Part shown: piece after piece, positions 1-6,238 of the stretch
Position numbering within the stretch: the first letter of the stretch is position 1
How the letters are laid out: each line of letters starts with the position of its first letter
NCBI GenBank assembly: GCA_021163565.1
Contig: JAGGTT010000095.1
Coordinates: 1 to 7,258 of the forward strand
Origin: Candidatus Tharpella sp.
Lineage (GTDB): Bacteria > Desulfobacterota > Anaeroferrophillalia > Anaeroferrophillales > Tharpellaceae
Direction of reading: 5' to 3'
DNA: 7,258 bases
Position numbers and translations under genes: made by a program
The notes under the pieces: model-generated
The model's database searches: none
The model's input: only the letters and a program-made list of their open reading frames with translations
Told to the model about the DNA's origin: nothing

Positions 1-1
1 A

Positions 2-487
2 ATGAAATCGACGGGTGAAGTTATGGGCATTGACCATGATTTCCCGCTGGCTTTTGCTAAAGCCCAGGAGGCGGCCGGTAATCCACTGCCGATTAAAGGC
101 TCGGTTTTTCTGAGTATGAGTGATAAGTGTGGTCTTGAACGTATTGCTGAACCGCTGCTCAAAGCGGGGTTCAATTTTATTGCCACCTCCGGCACCGCCC
201 GGGCCTTAAATGATCTGGGGATTGATAACCGGATGATTAAAAAACAGAAAGAGGGTCGTCCCAACGCGATTGATCTGGTTTTAAACGGAGAAATTGATAT
301 GGTTATCAATCTTCCCGGTGATGCCCGTTCGCATGAGGACTCGCTCTATATCAGGCGGGTTGCTCTAGATAATGCAATCCCCTATTTTACGACTCTGCCG
401 GGGGCGCAAGGTGCGGCTCTGGCGATTGCCGCGTTAAATAATCGCGAGGTTAATCTGATGGCGATTCAGGACTACCATAAAGGTTAA
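2..487 (+). CDS. carB: Carbamoyl-phosphate synthase large subunit, C-terminal fragment (5' end outside window)
   Basis: CarB makes carbamoyl phosphate from bicarbonate, ammonia (from the CarA glutaminase subunit) and two ATP, feeding arginine and pyrimidine synthesis in the cytoplasm. Only the last 161 codons are visible. The frame is open at the window edge, so the first Met is internal: it belongs to the conserved KSTGEVMGID segment closing the second ATP-grasp half. From about residue 30 (KGSVFLSMSD) to the end lies the methylglyoxal-synthase-like regulatory domain, with the ligand-pocket pattern FIATSGTARAL near residues 59-69 and VINLPGD near 101-107. In known CarB proteins this domain binds allosteric effectors such as UMP. 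The end ...QDYHKG is normal for the family, so the 3' end looks complete. greA follows after 29 nt in the same direction, so co-transcription is likely. The identification is very secure; which effectors bind cannot be read from the sequence. Confidence 0.97.
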   Translation: MKSTGEVMGIDHDFPLAFAKAQEAAGNPLPIKGSVFLSMSDKCGLERIAEPLLKAGFNFIATSGTARALNDLGIDNRMIKKQKEGRPNAIDLVLNGEIDMVINLPGDARSHEDSLYIRRVALDNAIPYFTTLPGAQGAALAIAALNNREVNLMAIQDYHKG

Positions 488-503
488 ACAATTTGATTGT
501 AAT

Positions 504-507
504 GGAG
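504..507 (+). promoter_or_regulatory. Ribosome binding site of greA
   Basis: GGAG lies 9 nt before the ATG at 517 but 18 nt before the second in-frame ATG at 526. It therefore supports the upstream start (protein beginning MCSMAKV), although MAKV would be the more familiar N-terminus for the family. Confidence 0.6.
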
Positions 508-516
508 TAGCTTTTA

Positions 517-1008
517 ATGTGCAGTATGGCAAAAGTGCCGTTCACTCCGGACGGCTATAAACGACTTAAAGATGAGCTTAATCATCTAAAAACGGTTGAA
601 CGACAAAAGATTATTCGGGATATTTCCGAAGCTCGTGATCATGGTGATCTGAGTGAAAATGCCGAATATGACGCGGCGAAAAATCGTCAATCATTTGTCG
701 AGGGCCGCATCAATCACCTAGGTGATCGTCTAACCCGGGCCGAGGTTATCGACCCGACCCAGATGGCAAATCTTGAGCGGGTGGTATTCGGGGTTTATGT
801 AACCCTTTTCGATGAAGATTCAGGTGTAGAAATTGTCTATCAACTGGTTGGTGAGGATGAGGCTGATATTGATCATGGACGGGTTTCCATTGCCGCACCT
901 TTAGCCCGGGCACTGCTCGGTAAAGAGATTGACGATGAGATCGTTCTCCAGACTCCAAGTGGCCAGAAAAATTATACTATTCTCGATATAACTTCAACCG
1001 CACCATAA
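517..1008 (+). CDS. greA: Transcription elongation factor GreA
   Basis: GreA enters the secondary channel of backtracked RNA polymerase and stimulates cleavage of the 3' RNA end so that elongation can resume. The protein is 163 residues, against about 158 in E. coli. The N-terminal coiled-coil hairpin covers about residues 8-80. It carries the conserved tip segment GDLSENAEYDAAKNRQ, in which Asp44 and Glu47 match the acidic tip residues that coordinate the catalytic Mg2+. The C-terminal FKBP-like domain (about 85-160) ends with the usual signature, with SIAAPLARALLGKEIDDE near residues 124-141 and a PSGQ...Y.IL stretch. The start at 517 is chosen because GGAG at 504-507 is well spaced for it; Met at 526 is the alternative. 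It sits 29 nt after carB and 115 nt before truA. GreB is unlikely because of the length and tip sequence. Confidence 0.96.
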   Translation: MCSMAKVPFTPDGYKRLKDELNHLKTVERQKIIRDISEARDHGDLSENAEYDAAKNRQSFVEGRINHLGDRLTRAEVIDPTQMANLERVVFGVYVTLFDEDSGVEIVYQLVGEDEADIDHGRVSIAAPLARALLGKEIDDEIVLQTPSGQKNYTILDITSTAP

Positions 1009-1123
1009 CCTGTCAGGTTAATGCTCCGGCTTTTAAACAGGCCGGACATATATCTTTTATACTCTTGTCCGGAGGCGGAATCTATTCCGGTTTCGTGCAG
1101 GTCAACCGGGTTACAAATTTCCT
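1009..1123 (+). other. greA-truA leader with several overlapping inverted repeats
   Basis: This 115-nt gap holds repeated CCGG-centred segments that can pair in alternative ways. TAACCT-GTC-AGGTTA (1006-1020) overlaps the greA stop codon. TCCGGC (1025-1030) pairs with GCCGGA (1041-1046). CCGGACA (1042-1048) can instead pair with TGTCCGG (1066-1072). CGGAA-TCTA-TTCCG (1076-1089) forms a tight hairpin. A possible -10 element TATACT (1058-1063) lies between the two CCGGACA arms, but no acceptable -35 is found 17 nt upstream. No T-tract follows any stem closely enough to call a terminator. The repeats are seen directly; a regulatory role is inference. Confidence 0.4.
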
Positions 1124-1873
1124 TTGAATTCATCCCATCGTACCCTCAAATTGACCATAGCCTACGATGGCACCGATTATCACGGCTGGCAGGTTCAGCC
1201 GAACGGCATAACCGTACAGGCCCGGATTGAGGAGTCGATCCTTAAATTTTCCGGTGAATCAAGTCATCTGAATGGTTCGGGACGTACCGATGCCGGGGTT
1301 CATGCCTGGGGTCAGACGGCTTCCATGGCCTATAACGGGAAATTGTCGGTGGATCGGATTCAGGCGGCCTGCAACAGCCTTCTGCCGGAGGATATCTCGA
1401 TTCGCCAGGTTAAAGATGAGGCACAAAATTTTCATGCGCGCAAGTCAGCTATAGCTAAAACCTATCTCTATGTTATCGATAACGGTTCAGTAGCAAACCC
1501 TTTCTTGCGGCGTTATGCCTGGCATATCCGGCAACCGCTGAATCTTCCGGCGATGGCTCAGGCGGCAGATTTCCTGGTGGGGTGCCATGATTTTCTCTCA
1601 TTCAAGGCTGCCGATGGTAAAACGGCTACGAGTCGGCGCACGATTGTTCAAACCCGCTGGTTAAAGCGCGGATCCTACCTGCTCTTTTTTATCAAAGGTG
1701 ATGGTTTCCTGAAGAATATGGTACGGATTATTGCCGGTACTCTGGTCGAGTGCGGCCGGGGTCGATATTTACCACCGGCAATGGCGGAGATAATCAGTGC
1801 CCGCGAGCGCACCGCGGCCGGCATTACCGCTCCGGCGCGGGGGTTGATCCTCAGGTCGGTTGATTATCGATGA
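1124..1873 (+). CDS. truA: tRNA pseudouridine(38-40) synthase TruA
   Basis: TruA isomerises uridines 38, 39 and 40 in the anticodon arm of many tRNAs to pseudouridine. The 249-residue protein has the family pattern in order. IAYDGTDYHGWQ lies near residues 12-23. GSGRTDAGVHAWGQ near 51-64 carries the catalytic Asp56. FHARKSAIAKTYLY near 103-116 places Tyr114 at the conserved base-stacking position. GFLKNMVRIIAGTLVE lies near 193-208, and the C-terminal RTAAGITAPARGL precedes the end. The start is a TTG. The frame is open back to a stop at 1034-1036, and no ATG or GTG lies in frame between that stop and the first conserved motif, so TTG at 1124 is the best choice. The Shine-Dalgarno sequence is poor, which suggests weak or regulated translation. 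It converges on rex with 19 nt between the stop codons. Confidence 0.95.
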   Translation: MNSSHRTLKLTIAYDGTDYHGWQVQPNGITVQARIEESILKFSGESSHLNGSGRTDAGVHAWGQTASMAYNGKLSVDRIQAACNSLLPEDISIRQVKDEAQNFHARKSAIAKTYLYVIDNGSVANPFLRRYAWHIRQPLNLPAMAQAADFLVGCHDFLSFKAADGKTATSRRTIVQTRWLKRGSYLLFFIKGDGFLKNMVRIIAGTLVECGRGRYLPPAMAEIISARERTAAGITAPARGLILRSVDYR

Positions 1874-1892
1874 GCTGGATTAAGATTGGTTC

Positions 1893-2534
1893 CTAGCGCT
1901 TTTTCTGGGTCAGAAGGTAGGCCAGGTTATCGAGCTCACTGGTGATTGAAACATTACGCAATGTAACTGTCTCAGGAACTTTAACCTTGATCGGAGCAAA
2001 GTTGAGGATGCCTTTAATGCCGCCATCTACGAGTTTGTCGGTAACGTCCTGGGCGGCTGCGACCGGGGTGGTAATTATGCCGATACTGATTTTCTCTTCC
2101 CGGACACATTTTTCTATATTGCTGATCGACTGAATGGTTACACCGTTTGCGGCTTCAGTTCCGATCTTGTTCGGGTCGGAGTCGAAGGCAGTGATGATGC
2201 GGAATCCGTGATTGCGGAAAAAGTCAAAATTGAGCAGGGCCTGACCCAATTTACCAACCCCGACTACGGTTGTCGGCCAGTTGTGGTTGATGCCGAGAAT
2301 ATCTTTGATTTCGGCTTCCAGTTTCTTCGTGTCATAGCCGACTCCCCGCACTCCAAACTCACCGAAATAGGAGAGATCTTTACGGATCTGAGCGGGACTG
2401 ACCTGGCATGATTCACCCAGTATTTCTGAAGATATAACCGGGTTGCTGTCAGTTCCGAGTCTTCCCAGATAGTTGACATAAGTTGAGAGACGTTTGATCG
2501 TAGCTTCTGGAATCTTATGCTCTTTAGTTTTCAT
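1893..2534 (-). CDS. rex: Redox-sensing transcriptional repressor Rex
   Basis: Rex is a dimeric repressor that binds its operators when NADH is low and leaves DNA when NADH/NAD+ rises, controlling fermentation, respiration and NAD-linked genes. The 213-residue protein matches the usual length of 210-215. Residues 8-80 form the winged-helix DNA-binding domain, with the hallmark QIRKDLSYFGEFGVRGVGY at 49-67. Residues 86-200 form a Rossmann fold with glycine motif GVGKLG at 92-97 and the acidic end of beta-2 in FDSDPNKIG (117-125), as expected for an NAD(H) binder. The tail after residue 198 (TSELDNLAYLL) is the helix swapped between subunits in the family. The ATG is preceded by a weak AGG about 8 nt upstream. 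It diverges from proB and converges on truA. An operator-like palindrome lies 63 nt upstream of its start, pointing to autoregulation. Confidence 0.96.
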   Translation of the reverse strand: MKTKEHKIPEATIKRLSTYVNYLGRLGTDSNPVISSEILGESCQVSPAQIRKDLSYFGEFGVRGVGYDTKKLEAEIKDILGINHNWPTTVVGVGKLGQALLNFDFFRNHGFRIITAFDSDPNKIGTEAANGVTIQSISNIEKCVREEKISIGIITTPVAAAQDVTDKLVDGGIKGILNFAPIKVKVPETVTLRNVSITSELDNLAYLLTQKKR

Positions 2535-2597
2535 TTCACAGCCTGTTGCGGGTTAGGTTGGGGTATGATTATTTATTAAGTAGTTAAACCGTTATGC

Positions 2598-2613
2598 TGT
2601 GATAGTTATCACA
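2598..2613. promoter_or_regulatory. Probable Rex operator (ROP)
   Basis: TGTGATAGTTATCACA is a perfect 7-bp inverted repeat (TGTGATA / TATCACA) with a 2-nt centre, ending 63 nt upstream of the rex ATG. It matches the core of the established Rex consensus TTGTGA-N6-TCACAA; only the outermost T and A are missing, since the flanks are C and T. Location next to rex supports autoregulation. The same core also matches the CRP consensus TGTGA-N6-TCACA, so a CRP/FNR-family regulator is the main alternative. A promoter for rex overlapping it could not be fixed: TTGAAC (rex strand, 2631-2626) is a weak -35 candidate and AATAAT (2573-2568) a possible -10, but they do not pair at a normal spacing. Confidence 0.75.
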
Positions 2614-2681
2614 TTGTTGCATCCGGTTCAAGTGAAATTTATCCTTTTGTCTGCAATAGTTTGAAAATGACAAGATACTTT

Positions 2682-2718
2682 TTGACAATTTTGAATTTTT
2701 ACACTACTTTTGTAAAAT
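2682..2718 (+). promoter_or_regulatory. Probable sigma-70-type promoter of the proB cluster
   Basis: A perfect TTGACA hexamer (2682-2687) is followed after 17 nt by TACTTT (2705-2710), a poor -10. An alternative pair is TTGAAT (2691-2696) and TAAAAT (2713-2718) at 16 nt spacing, with a weaker -35 but a better -10. Either would start transcription some 25-35 nt before the proB ATG, in the most AT-rich part of the window. Which hexamers are used cannot be decided from the sequence. Confidence 0.5.
2697..2717. repeat. 7-7-7 inverted repeat over the proB promoter
   Basis: TTTTACA (2697-2703) and TGTAAAA (2711-2717) are perfect inverted copies separated by the 7 nt CTACTTT. The element is centred on 2707 and covers the candidate -10 hexamers, which is where a repressor operator would sit. 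I cannot name a regulator with this site. In an AT-rich promoter such a repeat can also arise by chance. Confidence 0.4.
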
Positions 2719-2752
2719 GAACTGTTGCATTTGATTTATATTTACTAGGGAT

Positions 2753-3883
2753 ATGATGCTGGAAGTACGCCAGAAAACGTTGTCGGGTGTGAAATTGGTG
2801 GTGGTAAAAATCGGCAGTGCTGTTTTAACTGAATCAGGCCAGCTTAACCACCCTTTTTTTTCCCGTTTTGCGGCTGAAATTACCGCCTTAAGAGATCAGG
2901 GTTACAGCTTTGTGGTTGTTACTTCAGGTGCCGTAGCGGCCGGTTTTGAGGCCCTGGGGTTTTCGGCTCCACCTCTAACTATTCCTGAAAAGCAGGCGTG
3001 TGCCGCGGTTGGTCAATTGCGTCTGATGCGGCAGTATGAGACGGAGTTTGCCCGTCATGGCGTGGCCGTGGCTCAGGTGCTGTTGACCGCAGATGATATT
3101 CGTAACCGGCGGCGTTATCTCAATGCCCGTAACACCCTGCAGGTGTTGCTTGGTAATGAAATACTGCCGTTAGTCAATGAGAATGATACGGTTGTCGTAC
3201 GCGAAATAAAATTTGGTGATAACGATAATCTGGCTGCACTTCTGACCTCTCTGGCCGAAGTTGATCTGCTGTTGCTGCTGACCGATCTTGATGGTGTTTA
3301 CGATTGTGATCCCAAGGCTTCAGGGGCGGCATCTCTGGTTCCCTTGATTGATGAAGTTGATGATGAAATAACGGCTTTTGCCTGTGTCGGTAAAAGTGTA
3401 ACTGGAACCGGAGGGATGCTCAGTAAACTTGAGGCTGCTCGCAAGGCCGCAGCTTACGGTATTCCGACAGTGATTGCCAATGGCCGGCGGTCAGGAGTTA
3501 TGGCCCGGGTTTTAGCCGCTGAGAACGAGGGCACTATCTTTCTACCTCGAACCAACCGTTTGAGTTGCCGTCAGCACTGGCTGGCTTTTGCGGTGGAACC
3601 TAAAGGAAGTCTTCATCTCGATCAGGGTGCGGTTAAAGCGTTACTTGAGCGGGGAACCAGTCTGTTGCCTAAAGGTGTTATCCGGGTGGAGGGTGATTTC
3701 GGGGTTGGTGATCCGGTTTCATGCTTTGATCCTGCAGGGCTTGAAATTGCCCGGGGGCTGGTTGCTTATAACGCTTCTGATATCAATAAAATCGCCGGTC
3801 TGCATTCGCGTGAGATAGCAGCTCTTTTGGGTTATGATGCCGGGGCCGATGTTATTCACCGGGATAATCTGGCTCGTCTGTAA
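2753..3883 (+). CDS. proB: Glutamate 5-kinase (gamma-glutamyl kinase) with PUA domain
   Basis: ProB phosphorylates L-glutamate to gamma-glutamyl phosphate with ATP, the committed step of proline synthesis, and hands the labile product to ProA. The 376-residue protein has the two-domain form seen in E. coli (367). The amino-acid kinase domain runs from about 14 to 262, with VVKIGSAVLT (17-26), VVTSGAVAAG (55-64), the substrate segment VNENDTVV (141-148), FGDNDNLAALL (154-164), LTDLDGVYDCDP (176-187) and GTGGMLSKLEAA (218-229). A PUA domain follows at about 282-370. The start is at one of two adjacent ATGs (2753 or 2756). AGGG at 2747-2750 lies 2 nt before the first and 5 nt before the second, so 2756 may be the true start. 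Feedback inhibition by proline is typical of the family. It is the first gene of the plus-strand cluster and proA follows after 33 nt. Confidence 0.97.
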   Translation: MMLEVRQKTLSGVKLVVVKIGSAVLTESGQLNHPFFSRFAAEITALRDQGYSFVVVTSGAVAAGFEALGFSAPPLTIPEKQACAAVGQLRLMRQYETEFARHGVAVAQVLLTADDIRNRRRYLNARNTLQVLLGNEILPLVNENDTVVVREIKFGDNDNLAALLTSLAEVDLLLLLTDLDGVYDCDPKASGAASLVPLIDEVDDEITAFACVGKSVTGTGGMLSKLEAARKAAAYGIPTVIANGRRSGVMARVLAAENEGTIFLPRTNRLSCRQHWLAFAVEPKGSLHLDQGAVKALLERGTSLLPKGVIRVEGDFGVGDPVSCFDPAGLEIARGLVAYNASDINKIAGLHSREIAALLGYDAGADVIHRDNLARL

Positions 3884-3916
3884 GGAAAAACTGCGAATAA
3901 AACAGGAAACAAGCTG

Positions 3917-5173
3917 ATGGATATTGAAAAAAGTATTAAAGATTTAGCGGTTTCGGTAAAGGCTGCGGCCCGGATTCTGGCGGCAGCGCCAACCCGGGAA
4001 AAAGATTTGGCGCTTCTGGCAATGGCGGCTAATTTGCGAAAACGGCGTGATTTTTTACAGGTACAGAACCGGATTGATCTTGACAAGGCCGTTGGCAACG
4101 GTTTGAGCCCAGCCATGATTGATCGTTTGACCCTAAGTGATCAGGTGATTGAGGGCATGGCGGTAGGGCTTGAAGAGGTTGCGGCCTTTCCTGATCCAGT
4201 CGGTGAAATAGTCCGGATGTGGCAGCGGCCGAATCAGCTGCAGATTGGGAAGATGCGCATTCCCTTGGGAGTGGTCGGAATGATCTATGAGTCACGTCCC
4301 AATGTTACTGCTGATGCTGCCGGGCTCTGTCTGAAATCCGGGAACGGGGTAATTTTAAGGGGCGGATCGGAGGCATTCCACTCTAATATGGCCGTGCTTG
4401 AGGTTCTTCATGAAGCTCTGGAAGAGACGGCCATCCCCGCTTCCGTGGTGCAGGTTGTGCCATTTACCGACCGGCTGGCGATAAACTATCTGCTGGCGTG
4501 CGAGGATGAGATTGACCTTATCATCCCGCGCGGGGGCGAAGGTTTGATTCGTTTTGTTGTGGAACACTCCAGAATCCCGGTGATTAAACACTATAAGGGT
4601 GTCTGTCATGTCTATGTCGATGCCGGGGCCGATACGGAGATGGCGGAAAATATCGTGATTAACGCCAAAACCCATCGACCGGGAGTTTGTAATGCGGCCG
4701 AGACTGTGCTGGTTCATCAGGATATGGCGGCGGGATTTATGCCGGTACTGGTGGCCGCGCTCAAAGCTGCCGGAGTTGAAGTTCGGGGTTGTACCAGAAC
4801 CTGTGCGCTGGTGGAGGGTTTGATCCCGGCGGCTGATTCTGATTGGGGTGCGGAGTACCTGGATCTGATTATTGCGGTCAAGGTTGTTGCTGATCTGGAT
4901 GCAGCAATTTCTCATATTGTCAAGTATGGCTCCGACCATACCGAAACCATTGTTACCCGTGACTATCAGCGGGCCCAGGAGTTTCTGCGGCGGGTCAATT
5001 CATCCGTTGTCATGGTTAATGCTTCGACTCGTTTTTCCGATGGTGGTCAGATGGGACTCGGAGCCGAGATCGGAATCAGTACGACGAAATTACATGCCTA
5101 TGGCCCGATGGGACTAGAAGGACTGACCACAACCAAATATATAATCTATGGTAATGGGCAAATCAGAGAGTAA
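3917..5173 (+). CDS. proA: Glutamate-5-semialdehyde dehydrogenase (gamma-glutamyl phosphate reductase)
   Basis: ProA reduces gamma-glutamyl phosphate with NADPH to glutamate 5-semialdehyde, which cyclises spontaneously to pyrroline-5-carboxylate, the substrate of ProC. The 418 residues equal the family's usual length. It is an aldehyde-dehydrogenase fold. The cofactor-binding half has LGVVGMIYESRPNVTADAA near residues 117-135 and SGNGVILRGGSEA near 141-153. IIPRGGEGLIRF lies near 202-213. The catalytic cysteine is Cys258 in THRPGVCNAAET, and the C-terminal stretch has ASTRFSDGGQMGLGAEIGIS. The start is well supported by AGGA at 3904-3907, 9 nt before the ATG. The last 20-26 nt overlap the start of nadD, so the two are probably translationally coupled. 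proC is not in this window. Confidence 0.97.
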   Translation: MDIEKSIKDLAVSVKAAARILAAAPTREKDLALLAMAANLRKRRDFLQVQNRIDLDKAVGNGLSPAMIDRLTLSDQVIEGMAVGLEEVAAFPDPVGEIVRMWQRPNQLQIGKMRIPLGVVGMIYESRPNVTADAAGLCLKSGNGVILRGGSEAFHSNMAVLEVLHEALEETAIPASVVQVVPFTDRLAINYLLACEDEIDLIIPRGGEGLIRFVVEHSRIPVIKHYKGVCHVYVDAGADTEMAENIVINAKTHRPGVCNAAETVLVHQDMAAGFMPVLVAALKAAGVEVRGCTRTCALVEGLIPAADSDWGAEYLDLIIAVKVVADLDAAISHIVKYGSDHTETIVTRDYQRAQEFLRRVNSSVVMVNASTRFSDGGQMGLGAEIGISTTKLHAYGPMGLEGLTTTKYIIYGNGQIRE

Positions 5174-5822
5174 GCGTATCGGTGTTCTGGGCGGGACTTT
5201 TAACCCGATCCATTTTGGTCATCTGCGGGTTGCCGAGGAGGTGCGCCAGAGTTTCGCTTTGGAAAAACTCTACCTGGTGCCGTCGGCCCGGCCGCCGCAT
5301 AAGGGTGAAGCTGAGATGGTGGCGGCTGAAGAGCGTCTGATGATGGTCCGAAAGGCACGGAGCGGTAATCCGTTTCTGGGGACGAGTGCTTGTGAATGCC
5401 GCCGGAGTGGGATGTCTTATTCGGTTGCAACCATTAAATATTTTAAGCGGCGTTTTCCTCAGGCGGAGATCTATTTTGTGATCGGTTGGGATGCCTGGGG
5501 TGAAATTGCGACTTGGCGGGCTTTCCCGGAGTTTTTCGGCCTGGCTGATTTTATTGTTATCTCCAGATCAGGTTTTGCGGCGGAAGATGGTGATTCAGCG
5601 GAATATCTTTTTCCATTTGCGCTTAAGGGCGAATTTTGTTATGAAAAGAGTGGTTGTTATCAGCATATTTCAGGGCATCGACTCCATTTTATGGCTGTGA
5701 CCCGGCTTGATATCTCTTCCAGCATGGTACGGAGAGAGGTAATTGCCGGTCGTTCATTGCGATATCTGGTGCCGGATGGAGTGGCAAATTATATTTCGAA
5801 ATATGGGTTGTATACTAAATGA
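5148..5822 (+). CDS. nadD: Nicotinate-nucleotide adenylyltransferase
   Basis: NadD joins nicotinate mononucleotide and ATP into deamido-NAD, the penultimate step to NAD. At 224 residues it is of family length. It has the nucleotidyltransferase signature GVLGGTFNPIHFGHLRVAEE (12-31), including the HxGH-type motif HFGH at 22-25. VIGWDAWGEIATWRAF (111-126) corresponds to the GxD...L..W substrate segment, and the C-terminal DISSSMVRREV (188-198) is the ISSS-x-x-R phosphate-binding motif. YISKYGLY closes the protein. Two in-frame ATGs (5148 and 5154) are possible and both lie inside the 3' end of proA, giving a 26- or 20-nt overlap; neither has a strong Shine-Dalgarno sequence. The stop overlaps the rsfS start in ATGA. 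The position between proline genes and rsfS is a common arrangement, so it says little about regulation by itself. Confidence 0.95.
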   Translation: MVMGKSESKRIGVLGGTFNPIHFGHLRVAEEVRQSFALEKLYLVPSARPPHKGEAEMVAAEERLMMVRKARSGNPFLGTSACECRRSGMSYSVATIKYFKRRFPQAEIYFVIGWDAWGEIATWRAFPEFFGLADFIVISRSGFAAEDGDSAEYLFPFALKGEFCYEKSGCYQHISGHRLHFMAVTRLDISSSMVRREVIAGRSLRYLVPDGVANYISKYGLYTK

Positions 5823-6217
5823 GTGAAAAAAGAACGTTGGCTTTAGAGGACAGGAAAAAAATTTTTCTGATTAAGGAACTTCTTGAGGAGAAAAAAGCTG
5901 AGGACATTGTCATTCTCGATCTCAGGGATCTTTCTTCGGTAACCGACACTATGATCGTGGCCAGTGGTCACTCGGATCGTCATGTTCAGGCGGTCGGTGA
6001 ATTTCTTGCCCAGGAGATGAAAAAACACGGCCATTTCACTTTAGGCAGTGAGGGTTTGCAGAGTGGTCGTTGGGCTCTGCTTGATTACGGCGAAATTGTT
6101 GTTCATGTTTTCTATGATGATGTCAGACTTCATTATGATCTCGAGGGGGTTTGGCGTGATGCCCCGGTTATTTACGATGAACGTCAGCAGACTTGTGTCT
6201 CCAAGAGTAAAGAATAA
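5819..6217 (+). CDS. rsfS: Ribosomal silencing factor RsfS
   Basis: RsfS (formerly YbeB, DUF143/Iojap family) binds uL14 on the 50S subunit and blocks joining with 30S, shutting down translation when nutrients are scarce. The 132-residue protein has the whole family pattern. VILDLRDLSSVTDTMIVASG lies at 31-50, followed by SDRHVQAVGEF (52-62), SGRWALLDYGEIVVHVF (82-98) and the end YDLEGVWRDAP (106-116). The residues after 118 are a short charged tail. The start overlaps the nadD stop by 4 nt (ATGA), and the only Shine-Dalgarno candidate is GGG about 11 nt upstream, so it is probably translated by coupling to nadD. rlmH, whose product methylates 23S rRNA, follows closely, so these two neighbours both act on the large subunit. 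Confidence 0.95.
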   Translation: MSEKRTLALEDRKKIFLIKELLEEKKAEDIVILDLRDLSSVTDTMIVASGHSDRHVQAVGEFLAQEMKKHGHFTLGSEGLQSGRWALLDYGEIVVHVFYDDVRLHYDLEGVWRDAPVIYDERQQTCVSKSKE

Positions 6218-6227
6218 TCCACTGATT

Positions 6228-6230
6228 GGA
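6228..6230 (+). promoter_or_regulatory. Weak ribosome binding site deciding the rlmH start
   Basis: GGA lies 8 nt before the ATG at 6239. The in-frame ATG at 6230 overlaps this GGA and has nothing purine-rich in front of it. Together with the family alignment, in which the protein begins M-x-L-x-L-x-x-VG, this favours 6239. Confidence 0.45.
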
Positions 6231-6238
6231 TGCGGATG

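Noticed and set aside
1021..1230. 69-codon plus-strand frame starting in the greA-truA gap
   Set aside because: Half of it overlaps the conserved start of truA in another frame, and there is no good ribosome binding site or family resemblance. A leader peptide is not excluded but not supported.
1904..1916. TTCTG-GGT-CAGAA palindrome as a terminator for truA or rex
   Set aside because: The stem is only 5 bp, it is inside the rex coding end, and the T-run lies before it on the plus strand and not after it; on the minus strand it is followed by A residues.
2598..2613. CRP site in place of a Rex operator
   Set aside because: The core matches both consensus sequences, but the site is next to rex and well placed for autoregulation, and no CRP-family gene is in view. 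It is kept as an alternative, not the main call.
2615..2730. Direct repeat TGTTGCAT at 2615-2622 and 2723-2730
   Set aside because: Two 8-bp copies 108 bp apart in an AT-rich intergenic region could be chance, and they do not fit a known paired operator spacing.
4355..4939. 194-codon open frame on the minus strand inside proA
   Set aside because: It lies fully antisense to a clear, full-length proA, has no recognisable domain or ribosome binding site, and its composition is what a reverse frame of a coding sequence gives.
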